A stretch of 64,000 bases of DNA from Leptolyngbyaceae cyanobacterium JSC-12 (GCA_000309945.1 CM001633.1:1894292-1958291), one strand, 5' to 3'. Counted from the stretch's first letter, positions 39,305-48,002 are shown. The notes: a model not told the origin generated them from the letters alone. Program-made: numbers and translations.

Positions 39305-40117
39305 ATGAAAAAATTAGGTTTCGCAGGCAATTTGGGCGCCGCGTTTGCAACCGTTCTAGCAAGTTCTAGTGTCGTCGTCTCAAGCGCTGAAGCTGCAACA
39401 TTTGCATTCTCTAAAACAAGTGTAAGTTTTGCCAACTTCAATCAATTTCCTCAATCGCAAGATACTTTTAGCGTTGCTAATACCAACACCGTTGCTACGC
39501 TTGGGCAAGTTACTGCAACTAGCGATGCAAATGCTGTATTTTCTGCCCAGACGCTAGAAGCAGGAAATTTCACCTTCAGCCAAGTTGCTGGTGATGGCTT
39601 ATTCTACAGCGGAGAGGCGGTTAGCGAGGCTCGTGTTGTCGGCAACTTTTTTATTCCCACGACTGCCAATCATCAAGTATTCACATTTGACTTTACAGCC
39701 AGCTTAAATCTGGAGACAACCATTGACAAACCAGGCATTGAATCCGCAAATGCGCTGGCAGGGATTGCATTCTTCATCTATGCAGGTTCCAACCCCGACA
39801 CTCTGTCTCTAGTAGACTTTTTCACGATTGCAGGACAGCTTGACACAAACGGGGACGGTGACTTTCTGGAATCAGACAATACCTCCAGTGTGATTTTTAG
39901 GAACAAAGCCTTATCATCCCTGTTCGGCGGTTTACAAGAAACGGCGACTGCTACATTCAAAGGCTCTTATCAACGTGCATTTAATGCTGGTACTTACATT
40001 AGCCTCGTGGAAACTAAAGCAAGTGCTGCAAATGTTCAAGCAGTACCAGAACCGTCAACTTTACTAGCAGTATTAGTATCGGGTGCTATTGGGGCAGTGC
40101 TCAAACGTTGGCGTTGA
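39305..40117 (+). CDS. PEP-CTERM sorting-signal protein
   Basis: Starting at the ATG 39305 (after GAGG, position 39291-39294), the 270-aa protein has a signal peptide (AAFATVLASSSVVVSSAEA) and the exosortase-recognised tail VPEPSTLLAVLVSGAIGAVL followed by KRWR. The mature part is beta-rich and has a short Asp-rich stretch (TNGDGDFLESDN) that could bind calcium. PEP-CTERM proteins are cut and surface-anchored by exosortase. Exosortase is not in this window. Confidence 0.88.
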   Translation: MKKLGFAGNLGAAFATVLASSSVVVSSAEAATFAFSKTSVSFANFNQFPQSQDTFSVANTNTVATLGQVTATSDANAVFSAQTLEAGNFTFSQVAGDGLFYSGEAVSEARVVGNFFIPTTANHQVFTFDFTASLNLETTIDKPGIESANALAGIAFFIYAGSNPDTLSLVDFFTIAGQLDTNGDGDFLESDNTSSVIFRNKALSSLFGGLQETATATFKGSYQRAFNAGTYISLVETKASAANVQAVPEPSTLLAVLVSGAIGAVLKRWR

Positions 40118-40118
40118 A

Positions 40119-40382
40119 TCAGGCATAAGGTGACGGGGGCTTTCGCTGAATCACCTGTACCGTGGAACGGCTGCTAGCAGCACTGCTGGTGGAGTGACGA
40201 TCGCTTCCAGAACTTATATGGGTATAAACTGAGCGGCGCACTTCGGTCGGCTGTGTACTGTTAATAATAATTTCACTGATGGATTGGGCGATCGCTGTTC
40301 CATCAGCAGATTGGCTTTGTTGAACCCAAACTCGATGCCAAACCATTTGTTGAATCCTCCCTAAATTCAGATGAGTGATCAT
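40119..40382 (-). CDS. Small protein coupled to the foldase gene, 87 aa
   Basis: The ATG overlaps the TGA of the PpiC-like gene (ATGA, 40379-40382), a strong sign of translational coupling and so of a real gene. The sequence is basic and Ser/Gln-rich (QQSQSADGTAIAQSISEI, SSGSDRHSTSSAASSRS) with no membrane span, Cys or double-glycine leader. Function unknown; its placement suggests a role with the peptide-maturation foldase. Confidence 0.5.
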   Translation of the reverse strand: MITHLNLGRIQQMVWHRVWVQQSQSADGTAIAQSISEIIINSTQPTEVRRSVYTHISSGSDRHSTSSAASSRSTVQVIQRKPPSPYA

Positions 40383-41200
40383 GATTCCAATGATTCGGTT
40401 TGATGCAATAGATAGTTAACCTCTGCTTCCAACCAATCAGCAAATAGATTTGAGAGAATCATTTGGCGATTTTCTGTCGTTAATTGTGCCGGAATAAACT
40501 CTTCCACTTTCAATAAATAATACTGGTTTTCGATTTGAATAGGGCTGATCACTTCACCAGGAGATGCTGAGAAAACACGGGATGCCAGATCAGGATGTAG
40601 ATTCCAGCGATGTACAGCCCCCACATAACCACACTGATATCGTTGCTTGGCATCTAAATCATAGAGATGCGCCGCTTCATAAAAACTGATCTCTGCTTCC
40701 TCAATTTGGTAGTAGATTTCGTAGGCTAATTGGGCATAAGGAATGATGATGCGATACAAAATAACTTGCTCAAAATCAAGCCGATGTTGAGCAAAGAATT
40801 TGTCTACTTCTTGAGAAAATAATGCCTCTTGGAGCTTGAGCCGTAGCAAGCGATCGCGAATCCCAGCCTCCCAATCCTCTGGAGTGAGCAACTGTTGTGA
40901 TAACCAGGTTAAAGTATCGGATGCACGCTCCAGGTGCATTTCTCGCCGCATGCGATCAGCTTCTTCCTGAAGATCTATAGATGACACAGTAATCGCTCGT
41001 TCTTGAGCTGCATACTGAACAATTTTCTTTTCTAAAATTCGCTGACAGACTGCTCTTAGTTCAATTTCTTGTTTTAAATCATCAACTATTTCACCAGAAG
41101 TAATTGATACCCTAAAGAAATCAATTTTCCTGGAAGTATCAAGATCAGGGTTGATAGACTCAGCCATACTATTAGGGCTTTCAAAGCATCTTTCTAGCAT
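40379..41200 (-). CDS. PpiC-type peptidyl-prolyl isomerase (SurA-like foldase)
   Basis: A 273-aa protein with a helical N-terminal SurA-like region (about 30-125, RAVCQRILEKKIVQYAAQER) and a PpiC/parvulin rotamase core (about 150-240: EISFYEAAHLYDLDAKQRYQ, LASRVFSASPGEVISPIQIE, YYLLKVEEFIP). No signal peptide, so it probably acts in the cytoplasm. Such genes recur next to HlyD and C39-ABC exporter genes in cyanobacterial double-glycine peptide loci, where they may hold precursors export-competent. Here it lies just beyond the terminator of the peptide genes. Confidence 0.8.
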   Translation of the reverse strand: MLERCFESPNSMAESINPDLDTSRKIDFFRVSITSGEIVDDLKQEIELRAVCQRILEKKIVQYAAQERAITVSSIDLQEEADRMRREMHLERASDTLTWLSQQLLTPEDWEAGIRDRLLRLKLQEALFSQEVDKFFAQHRLDFEQVILYRIIIPYAQLAYEIYYQIEEAEISFYEAAHLYDLDAKQRYQCGYVGAVHRWNLHPDLASRVFSASPGEVISPIQIENQYYLLKVEEFIPAQLTTENRQMILSNLFADWLEAEVNYLLHQTESLES

Positions 41201-41405
41201 TCATGTTCTACATAATAAAATCTTGTTTTTTGACAATATTTTGGCTTTCTGGAAATTTATTGGTCGCTAGCACTTTCGCAGAAGCGCTAACAATGAATGC
41301 AAAACTTAATGAGAAATCATATAATATATGAAATCCCTGGTGAATTCAAATTCACTTAAGAAATAGTAATAGTGATTTAATTAAAAAATCAACCGTTTTC
41401 GACAA

Positions 41406-41430
41406 GAAAAATCCCCTTATCCGGGGATTT
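41406..41430 (-). terminator. Terminator of the export/peptide operon
   Basis: On the minus strand AAATCCCC / GGGGATTT (8 bp, 6-nt loop) is followed by TTTTTCTTG. It is placed about 160 bases after the last precursor gene. Confidence 0.85.
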
Positions 41431-41591
41431 GAGAGTCTTTAACAAGCCACTCGTAGCTTTCACAAAGAGGAAGCGAAACACCCAGGTAAGCCTGAGTGCT
41501 TTGAAGAGATTTTTCAAGACTTTCACAGGACTAAAGCGCTTTATTCAATCCAACAACCTAACTCCTCCAAAAGAACATGAGAGGAGGAAAA

Positions 41592-41879
41592 TTATCCAAC
41601 AGCAACGATTGTGCTTGTAGCAAAAGTTGCAACCGGCACACCGCCTACTGAAACACCAGCTGCGATCGCGCCAGCCGTTGCCCCATTAATAGAGCCTCCC
41701 AGAAAGTAGGTATACCCAATTTTCCCGACGCTATAGTAAGTCAGATAGCCTGAAAGATAATCCCAAGCTGATTTGGCATCATAGCCTGTTGAGTAAAAGA
41801 GATCTCCACCAACTAAAGAATTGGAATGGAGGATTACATCTTCACAAAAACTCAACTCATCAATCTTTAACTGATTCAT
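41592..41879 (-). CDS. Double-glycine precursor peptide B (bacteriocin-like)
   Basis: The 95-aa protein starts 5 bases after AAGGAGA. Residues 1-25 are a C39-type leader (LKIDELSFCEDVI...LVGG, cleavage predicted after Gly25). The predicted core is 70 residues: an aromatic-rich part (YLSGYLTYYSVGKIGYTYF) then a Gly/Ala-rich hydrophobic tail (GATAGAIAAGVSVGGVPVA), the usual look of membrane-active class II bacteriocins. Cys occurs only in the leader. It is the last gene before the terminator, 122 bases beyond precursor A, from which it is separated by a long hairpin. Activity is inference. Confidence 0.75.
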   Translation of the reverse strand: MNQLKIDELSFCEDVILHSNSLVGGDLFYSTGYDAKSAWDYLSGYLTYYSVGKIGYTYFLGGSINGATAGAIAAGVSVGGVPVATFATSTIVAVG

Positions 41880-41902
41880 AATTGTCTCCTTGCATTAGAA
41901 AG

Positions 41903-41952
41903 AAATGCTGAAAGCTTCCAACCAAAGTTTATGGACTTAGCTTTCAGCATTT
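41903..41952 (-). promoter_or_regulatory. Long hairpin between the two precursor genes
   Basis: AAATGCTGAAAGCT and AGCTTTCAGCATTT form a perfect 14-bp stem with a 22-nt loop, followed on the minus strand by TTTCTTTCT, and end 24 bases before the ATG of precursor B. It could be a leaky terminator or an mRNA-processing/stability stem that adjusts the ratio of the two peptides. Confidence 0.6.
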
Positions 41953-42000
41953 CCCGTTGAACAGCATTTGAGTCAAGTAATCATTGTGTTTCCAAAAGTA

Positions 42001-42204
42001 TTAATATGCTACTGCACTAGAGGAAGAAGAGGCAGAGGCATAAGAGTAATACCTATATGAAACAGCATTAGCAAAAGTCTGTGTGCGGGTAGCTGCAAAG
42101 TGCCTCCCAGATGCGTAGGCATTTGCCCAAGCATCTGAAAAAGCGATGCCGCCCTGAATGTTTTTGTCAGCAGATTCGATGTATTGCAGATCAGAGATAA
42201 CCAT
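42001..42204 (-). CDS. Double-glycine precursor peptide A (Ala/Ser/Tyr-rich)
   Basis: The 67-aa peptide has CAGGAG seven bases before its ATG. Leader MVISDLQYIESADKNIQGG (19 residues) ends in Gly-Gly with hydrophobic/acidic positions typical of C39 substrates. The 48-residue core begins IAFSDAWANAYASG and ends in alternating Tyr/Ser/Ala (YRYYSYASASSSSSAVAY), with no Cys. Cyanobacteria encode many such peptides near C39 exporters; function is unknown. A small hairpin (CAACTC/GAGTTG) precedes the ribosome site. Confidence 0.75.
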   Translation of the reverse strand: MVISDLQYIESADKNIQGGIAFSDAWANAYASGRHFAATRTQTFANAVSYRYYSYASASSSSSAVAY

Positions 42205-42463
42205 TACTTTTCTCCTGTGTGAAATTGTTACACAACTCTTCTTTCGAGTTGTTACCTAAAGATTAGAGGACTTGAAAAAAATGAGGGTGCCATTCTGGCA
42301 TTTTATTCAGAGAGCAAAGTTTAAGAGATACTTTAAAACTCAAGAGAAGCAGTCCCTCCTTGATTGCAGGTACTGCTCTCAGATTGATTGAATTCGAGAC
42401 AAGCGCTTCTTATATGCCTCTGCAAAGTTTCGCTTGTTATATGAAGCTAGCCAAGTTGAAGAA

Positions 42464-42835
42464 CTAATTCAACTCTAAATCAGATAGCCAAATATTGAAG
42501 TTTCCACCTCGAATCTGATAAGTAGATTTCTTGATTGGTTCTAAATAACTTAAGTCACGAATTGCATGGGAAGACACTTCAGAATGGCTGTGAGAATGAT
42601 GATTCACTGAACTAGATGGTTCCAACTTCGTTTTGGTATAATGAACAGAATTATTTTCTTTCATTAATCGGTTATATGTTCTATAAGGGATATAGTGAAG
42701 TGGATTATATCCTGCAAACCTTAGAATTAATAAACACGCCCAGGAATATTTTCCGGCTAAAATAGCTTCTACCACTTGAGTAAATTGTTCTGTGGTCATT
42801 GTTTTATCCACATTGGCACTTGTATGGAAGGTCAT
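42464..42835 (-). CDS. HetP-family protein ending in a double-glycine leader
   Basis: The 123-aa protein carries a HetP domain (about residues 13-62: EQFTQVVEAILAGKYSWACL, FAGYNPLHYIPYRTYNRL), a His/Ser-rich linker (VNHHSHSHSEVSS), then IRDLSYLEPIKKSTYQIRGG (92-111) and only 12 more residues (NFNIWLSDLELN). HetP in Anabaena controls commitment to heterocyst formation, and hetP lies beside the exporter gene hetC. The C-terminal segment aligns position by position with the leader of precursor A (ISDLQYIES...IQGG). If the adjacent C39 peptidase cuts after Gly111, it would release the dodecapeptide. A good ribosome site (AGAGGA) precedes the ATG. Whether this organism makes heterocysts is unknown. 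Confidence 0.85.
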   Translation of the reverse strand: MTFHTSANVDKTMTTEQFTQVVEAILAGKYSWACLLILRFAGYNPLHYIPYRTYNRLMKENNSVHYTKTKLEPSSSVNHHSHSHSEVSSHAIRDLSYLEPIKKSTYQIRGGNFNIWLSDLELN

Positions 42836-42929
42836 AAACTAATCCTCTTCAAAGTAAGTAGTTGCACATGCTAAAGATCTATACTCACAGTCTTTTCAAG
42901 AGTAGAGATCATTCCTAAGATTAACCAAA

Positions 42930-44261
42930 TCAAAGTGTCAGGTTATCTTGCCAGAGTTTTTGAATCGGCTCTAACAAAATATCGGCAATGCGACGCTGGC
43001 GAGTGATGATTTCAACATTAGCAATTTGTCCAGCTTTAAGTGGAATTTTCTGCTGTTCGTTAATAATATAGTTGCGATTCAGTGATATTTTGACCGTATA
43101 AACATGACCGGCCTTTTCATCTGCTTTAGTATCTGGAGAAATTGAGATTACTTTGCCAGGAACTATACCAAAGTCTTGATAAGGAAAAGCATCAAATTTC
43201 ATTTGAACTGGCATGCCTATTTTGACAAAGCCTGCTTCTGAGCTTGGAAGAATAGCAGATAGTACTAAAGGGGTTTGAAGTGGTGCAATTTCAAGAATTG
43301 TTTGCCCTAGACGGGTAACTTCACCAACATTACGAATGTGAAGTGCTGAAACAACTCCATCAACTGGAGACATAAAAAGCCGCTGTTTTTTATGAGCTTG
43401 AGCTTCTTTTAATGTTGCGGTTAGCTCATTAGTTTTGCCTTTAATTTCTGTTGCTTTGAGTTCGAGTTCCTGCAGCTTTTGTTGAGCTTCAAGCTGACTT
43501 TTTTGTTTCTCTACCTGCTTTTGGGCTAAAAGGGTTTGTAATTTTTCCAGATTTGTTTTACTGGCTTCAATATTTCCCTGTCTTTCAATGACTGAGCGCT
43601 GATGATCGCGTAATTCTTGTTCTGCGGCAAATAATTGCTCAATTGCGATCGCGCCTTCTTGTGCCAATGGTTTCAAGCGCTCCAAACGAGCATTATATAC
43701 AGAAATATTTGATTCTACATGAGCTAGTAACTTTTGATGATTTTCAAGTGTATTAGCGGCTTCATCAACTGCAATTTGTTGAGTGTCAATCTCTGCTTGT
43801 GAAATTTGCTGACGATTGAGTGCTTCTAATTGATTTTTTTCAATTAGTTGATTGATCTGCTGAAGCTCTCGTTCATGCATCTCAATATTTTTCTGTAACC
43901 GTTCAATTGTTTTTTGCTCAATCTGCGTGTCTAACTCGGCAAGTACCTGCTGCTTGGTGACCTCTTGTCCCTCTTCTACTCGAATTTTGGAAACTTTTCC
44001 TTCAACAATAGCTTGAATTTTATAAACATCTCCTTGCGGAATTAACCGCCCTTTAGCATAGCTAACTTCTTGAATCTTTCCAAACCATGACCAGCTCCCA
44101 AACGCACAGGCAAATAGCAAAGATCCTAAAATAACCTGTTTTGGAAATGTGGCAGGTGGTTGATCAAGAACAGTTTGAAGCGATTGGTTCCAATGATAGG
44201 GGGATGAAGAAACTGAAGTTGATAGTCTTGAAGAGTTTTTCTCAACCTTTCGTAATTGCAT
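42930..44261 (-). CDS. HlyD-family secretion adaptor (membrane fusion protein)
   Basis: The 443-aa protein has one N-terminal membrane span (about 42-58, VILGSLLFACAFGSWSWF), a lipoyl-like half-domain (AIVEGKVSKIRVEEGQEVTK), a long coiled coil (about 110-285), the returning lipoyl half (MSPVDGVVSALHIRNVGEVT) and a beta-barrel C terminus (LSAILPSSEAGFVKIGMPVQ). It links an inner-membrane ABC exporter to an outer-membrane channel. It lies downstream of the C39-ABC gene, after a 543-base gap, and upstream of the HetP-like gene. Confidence 0.92.
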   Translation of the reverse strand: MQLRKVEKNSSRLSTSVSSSPYHWNQSLQTVLDQPPATFPKQVILGSLLFACAFGSWSWFGKIQEVSYAKGRLIPQGDVYKIQAIVEGKVSKIRVEEGQEVTKQQVLAELDTQIEQKTIERLQKNIEMHERELQQINQLIEKNQLEALNRQQISQAEIDTQQIAVDEAANTLENHQKLLAHVESNISVYNARLERLKPLAQEGAIAIEQLFAAEQELRDHQRSVIERQGNIEASKTNLEKLQTLLAQKQVEKQKSQLEAQQKLQELELKATEIKGKTNELTATLKEAQAHKKQRLFMSPVDGVVSALHIRNVGEVTRLGQTILEIAPLQTPLVLSAILPSSEAGFVKIGMPVQMKFDAFPYQDFGIVPGKVISISPDTKADEKAGHVYTVKISLNRNYIINEQQKIPLKAGQIANVEIITRQRRIADILLEPIQKLWQDNLTL

Positions 44262-44804
44262 AGGAGGCTATCCTCATCAATTGAAAAGTGCAGTATGAAC
44301 AGCGTTTGGGAAACCAGTCAGCTACCCTTAAGTAGGATAGGTACTTTTATTGTTGAATTATCTGCCAAGAGATATAAAGTAAATGATGATTTCCTTTTCT
44401 TTGAGATGTTTTACTTGGATTGATATTTTTCTAGAGCTTGGTATCTCATATTGAATAATCTCATATGAGGAAACAGTCTAGATATTCTGGCAGTTTTCAT
44501 TCTGGTTTTTCTTGATCCAATATGGGATGCTTGATGAGTTCTTAAGGAATACAATGTTCTAAATCAGAAATTACTGGTTTACTTAGGCTGAAGTGCCTTT
44601 AGCAGCCCTAATAACTGTTGCATTCTCTAAAAGAGAAAATCTTCGAAAGAAAGTCCTTAGAAAAAAGAAACATTTACTTAAGGTAAATGAACCGATTCTA
44701 CAAGGTGAGAATTGATTGCTTGAAAGTGTTCTCCCGTCACTATACTACCTATAGCAAGAGCTGTATTCTGCCAATTTGGCATTTTTGTCTTTCTCATTTG
44801 AGTG
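44262..44804. other. Intergenic region between exporter and HlyD genes
   Basis: 543 A/T-rich bases on an otherwise compact locus. I searched both strands for further leader-GG precursors and found none. A 39-codon minus-strand frame near the exporter stop has no ribosome site. A separate promoter for the hlyD-hetP-peptide unit is likely here. Confidence 0.5.
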
Positions 44805-47800
44805 CTACAAAGCAAGTTGTTGTTGCACAAGGTAGTAGTACAAACCTGCTGATAACATCAAATCGTCGTGTGTTCCTTGCTCAACTAAAATGCCTCGATC
44901 AAGCACTAGAATGCGGGATGCATGCCGGATAGTGGATAAGCGATGAGCGATGATGAAGGTTGTGCGATCGCGGCTAATTTGGGTGAGATTGCGTTGAAAT
45001 CGTCGCTCAGATTCTACATCTAGTGAACTTGTTGCTTCATCAAGAATAAGAATGCGGGGGTTCCCCAACAAAGCACGGGCGATCGCAATCCGCTGCCGTT
45101 GCCCGCCCGAAAGAGTTGAACCTCGTTCACCAACCTTAGTATTGTAACTGAGTGGCATTGCCTGGATAAACGAGTGTGCTTCTGCCAATTTCGCGGCTTC
45201 TACCACCTGTTCTAGTGTGAAATTAGTTCGATACAGTCGAATGTTCTCCAGAATAGTGCCAGAGAACAAATAACAATCTTGCGGCACCACTCCAATTTGC
45301 GATCGCAGAGATGTTGAAGATACATGCCGGACATCATGATCATCAATTAAGACCCGTCCGTTGGTTGGTTGATACAACCCTTGCAAAAGTTTAATTAGCG
45401 TAGTTTTACCAGAACCACTACTACCCACAATCGCGATTGTATCGCCAGCCTTTGCCTCAAATGAAATCTCCTGTAATGTGTTCCGCTCTGCATCTTCGTT
45501 ATAGCGAAACGTTACTCGCTCAAACCTGACATTACCCTCAACATAAGGCAGCGTCATGAGCAGATGTTGGGGGGACTCCTCCGGAGTAGCATCGAAGACA
45601 TCATCCAGACGTTCAACCGAAATCAGCACTTCCTGCAACTCATCCCAAAGATTAGTTACTGAAATAACAGGATTGATAATGTAGCCCATCATCATGTTGA
45701 AAGCAACAAGTTGTCCCACAGTGAGTTCTCCCCGAATTACCAGGGTGGCACCATACCACAACAACGCTACGCTGCCTATTGAGTTAATCAATCCGTTCAA
45801 CAATTCCAACCGAATTCCCAACTTTTGACTACGAAACTGGGCGTTCATTTGCCGCGTCAGATGTTCTTCCCATTGCCATCGCATTTCTGGCTCTGCAGCA
45901 GTTGACTTTAACATTGAAATGCCCCCAATCAACTCAACCAACAAAGAATTTTGGTCAGCAGTTTCCTTAAAGACCTCTCGTGAAACTTTTTGTAGCAATG
46001 GTGTTGCTGCAATTGTTAGCACCACAATAGGAGGAATAATAGCTAAAACCAACAAAGTCAGCTTCGGACTATAGAAAAGCATCAATCCCAGATATACAAA
46101 CCCAGTTAGAAAATCTAAAAAGGAAATAACAACGCGCCCCACTAAAAACCGCTGAATCTTTTGATTTTCTTGAACACGGGTAATGATATCTCCCACGCGG
46201 CGAGACTCAAAAAACTTTAATGGTAGCATCAGTGTATGACTGATGAAACCACTGATTAGGGTGAGATCTAAACGATTGGATAGATAACTTAGAAGATACT
46301 GACGTACTGCAACGATGCAAATACTCCAGATGCTAAATAGCACTAATCCAATCGCAAATACATTAAGACTGGTCAAGCTTTTCTGCACCACTACCCGATC
46401 CAGAATGATTTGTGTTAGAAGCGGAGTGACTAGCCCAAAAATCTGAATCAGCAGCGATACAAGAACAACTTGAAGAATTAGTGGTTTGTAAGGTTGAAGC
46501 GCATTGATATAACGACCTAATGAGGCTTTTGGACTGGGTACGGTAAATAATCGTTCAGTAGGCTCTAGTAAAAGTGCATAGTTTGTCCAATTTGCCTCAA
46601 ACTCCTTTTGTGAAATCGTGCGCTTGCCAGAAGCCGGATCAGCAATCAGCACACTCCCACGGCGTACTCGGTATACCACAACGTAGTGATCGCCCTGCCA
46701 ATGCGCTATCCAGGGGTTTACCTGTTCTGCCATTCGTCCAAAACTCGCTCTTACCGGGCGACTGTGGAGTCCCAGGTCTTCTGCTACTTTTGCCAGGCTT
46801 TTTAAGGATGCGCCCGCTCGACCAATATTCGCCTTTTCCCGCAGGGTATGGACTGGCAATGACTTTCCCCAATAGCGGCTAATCATTGCCAGGCACGCTG
46901 CACCACAATCACTGGAACTCTGCTGTTCTATATAGGGATAACGTCGCCATAACGATCGCCGACGATAGTTCTGGCTTGGATAAGGAAATGCGACCACATT
47001 ATCCGCCTGAGATTCGGACGAGTGAGGTGAGTCCAGGGTTTGCTGCGAGAGATTTGTAGACGCATTGGAAACAACTGGAGCAATGACAACTGAGGATGCC
47101 GTTGCTCGTGCTGGGTTTTGATGCAGGGTGGAGAGGGCACGGAAAGACGGTGCTCGCCCTGCATGGGTGGGGTTGTCAGGTGAACCTTGTAGAGCATCTC
47201 TGTTGAATAACTGCATTGCCAGAATAGGGGCGATCGCCATTGCTGCATCCCAGTTTGACTGAGGCAACTCATACACCCATAAATCAGTAGCTGCAACCCA
47301 ACCATCAGGAATACCAGACTCACCTCCAAACCCATCCCCAACCCTAGGTGGAGAGTCCTGGCTCTGGCTTTGAATCGTGCCTTCTCTCACCCAACAGTAG
47401 CTGTGTTCTCCCAATACCGAACGAAGACGTTGCCCGGTTGCAATGGGCAAAGGCTTGATAAAAGGTAGCAACTCTTGCAACTGAGAACTTGGCAGTGTTC
47501 GTAACTGGGTCGTTGTTTTCAAAAACAGCACAGTCTGTCGTTGAAAAACTTGTTGCTGAAGCCAGTTTCTAAATGCCAGCCTGGTATGCAGGATAGAGTC
47601 TATGGCTGTTGCGGGAATGTAGGCAATTTGAGCTGCACTCGCTGCTATAGCCTGATACATCAGTGGCAGATTAAATCGGCAATCGGCTCCAAATACGCTT
47701 CCTGTTCCTAACAGCTGTACAGGAATTTTGGGCTGAGCCTCGCTTCCAGTGCCTAGAATTCTGACTCGTCCAGAACAGACGATATATAACCCGCGATCGC

Positions 47801-48002
47801 TTGCCAGTTGATCCAAGCCATTCTCAGTTGGTTGTAACTCATCTCCCAACTCCAAATCATAGAAACTCAGCGATCGACGAATTTCTGGTGAGAGTAAAGT
47901 TTCTTGGTCTCCACTTGCCAAAACTTGGGCAACAACAGCAAAGGTATCAGAGTTTAAGCTGATTGCTTGCCCTCCTGACTGTTTCTGAAAGCTTTGATAC
48001 AT
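44805..48002 (-). CDS. hetC: HetC-like C39 peptidase-containing ABC exporter with cNMP-binding-like N terminus
   Basis: Of 1065 residues, about 15-260 resemble one or two cyclic-nucleotide-binding folds (GLYIVCSGRVRILG, QLLGTGSVFGADCRF). C39 peptidase 355-490 has Gln-x4-DCGAAC with Cys366, His439 (WQGDHYVVVY) and Asp455 (IADPASG). Six membrane spans occupy about 500-800. The ATPase has Walker A GSSGSGKTTL, LSGGQRQRIAIARALL, LILDEATSSLD and AHRLST. All catalytic positions are intact, so it should cleave after double-glycine leaders and export the product. The architecture and the adjacent HetP gene match Anabaena HetC; SunT/LagD exporters lack the N-terminal domain. The ATG follows GAAGGG. Confidence 0.9.
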   Translation of the reverse strand: MYQSFQKQSGGQAISLNSDTFAVVAQVLASGDQETLLSPEIRRSLSFYDLELGDELQPTENGLDQLASDRGLYIVCSGRVRILGTGSEAQPKIPVQLLGTGSVFGADCRFNLPLMYQAIAASAAQIAYIPATAIDSILHTRLAFRNWLQQQVFQRQTVLFLKTTTQLRTLPSSQLQELLPFIKPLPIATGQRLRSVLGEHSYCWVREGTIQSQSQDSPPRVGDGFGGESGIPDGWVAATDLWVYELPQSNWDAAMAIAPILAMQLFNRDALQGSPDNPTHAGRAPSFRALSTLHQNPARATASSVVIAPVVSNASTNLSQQTLDSPHSSESQADNVVAFPYPSQNYRRRSLWRRYPYIEQQSSSDCGAACLAMISRYWGKSLPVHTLREKANIGRAGASLKSLAKVAEDLGLHSRPVRASFGRMAEQVNPWIAHWQGDHYVVVYRVRRGSVLIADPASGKRTISQKEFEANWTNYALLLEPTERLFTVPSPKASLGRYINALQPYKPLILQVVLVSLLIQIFGLVTPLLTQIILDRVVVQKSLTSLNVFAIGLVLFSIWSICIVAVRQYLLSYLSNRLDLTLISGFISHTLMLPLKFFESRRVGDIITRVQENQKIQRFLVGRVVISFLDFLTGFVYLGLMLFYSPKLTLLVLAIIPPIVVLTIAATPLLQKVSREVFKETADQNSLLVELIGGISMLKSTAAEPEMRWQWEEHLTRQMNAQFRSQKLGIRLELLNGLINSIGSVALLWYGATLVIRGELTVGQLVAFNMMMGYIINPVISVTNLWDELQEVLISVERLDDVFDATPEESPQHLLMTLPYVEGNVRFERVTFRYNEDAERNTLQEISFEAKAGDTIAIVGSSGSGKTTLIKLLQGLYQPTNGRVLIDDHDVRHVSSTSLRSQIGVVPQDCYLFSGTILENIRLYRTNFTLEQVVEAAKLAEAHSFIQAMPLSYNTKVGERGSTLSGGQRQRIAIARALLGNPRILILDEATSSLDVESERRFQRNLTQISRDRTTFIIAHRLSTIRHASRILVLDRGILVEQGTHDDLMLSAGLYYYLVQQQLAL

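Noticed and set aside
41429-41620. Plus-strand 63-aa basic frame antisense to the precursor region
   Set aside because: It starts inside the operon terminator and overlaps the end of precursor B; no ribosome site.
44660-44790. 39-codon minus-strand frame after the exporter gene
   Set aside because: No ribosome site and no double-glycine leader.
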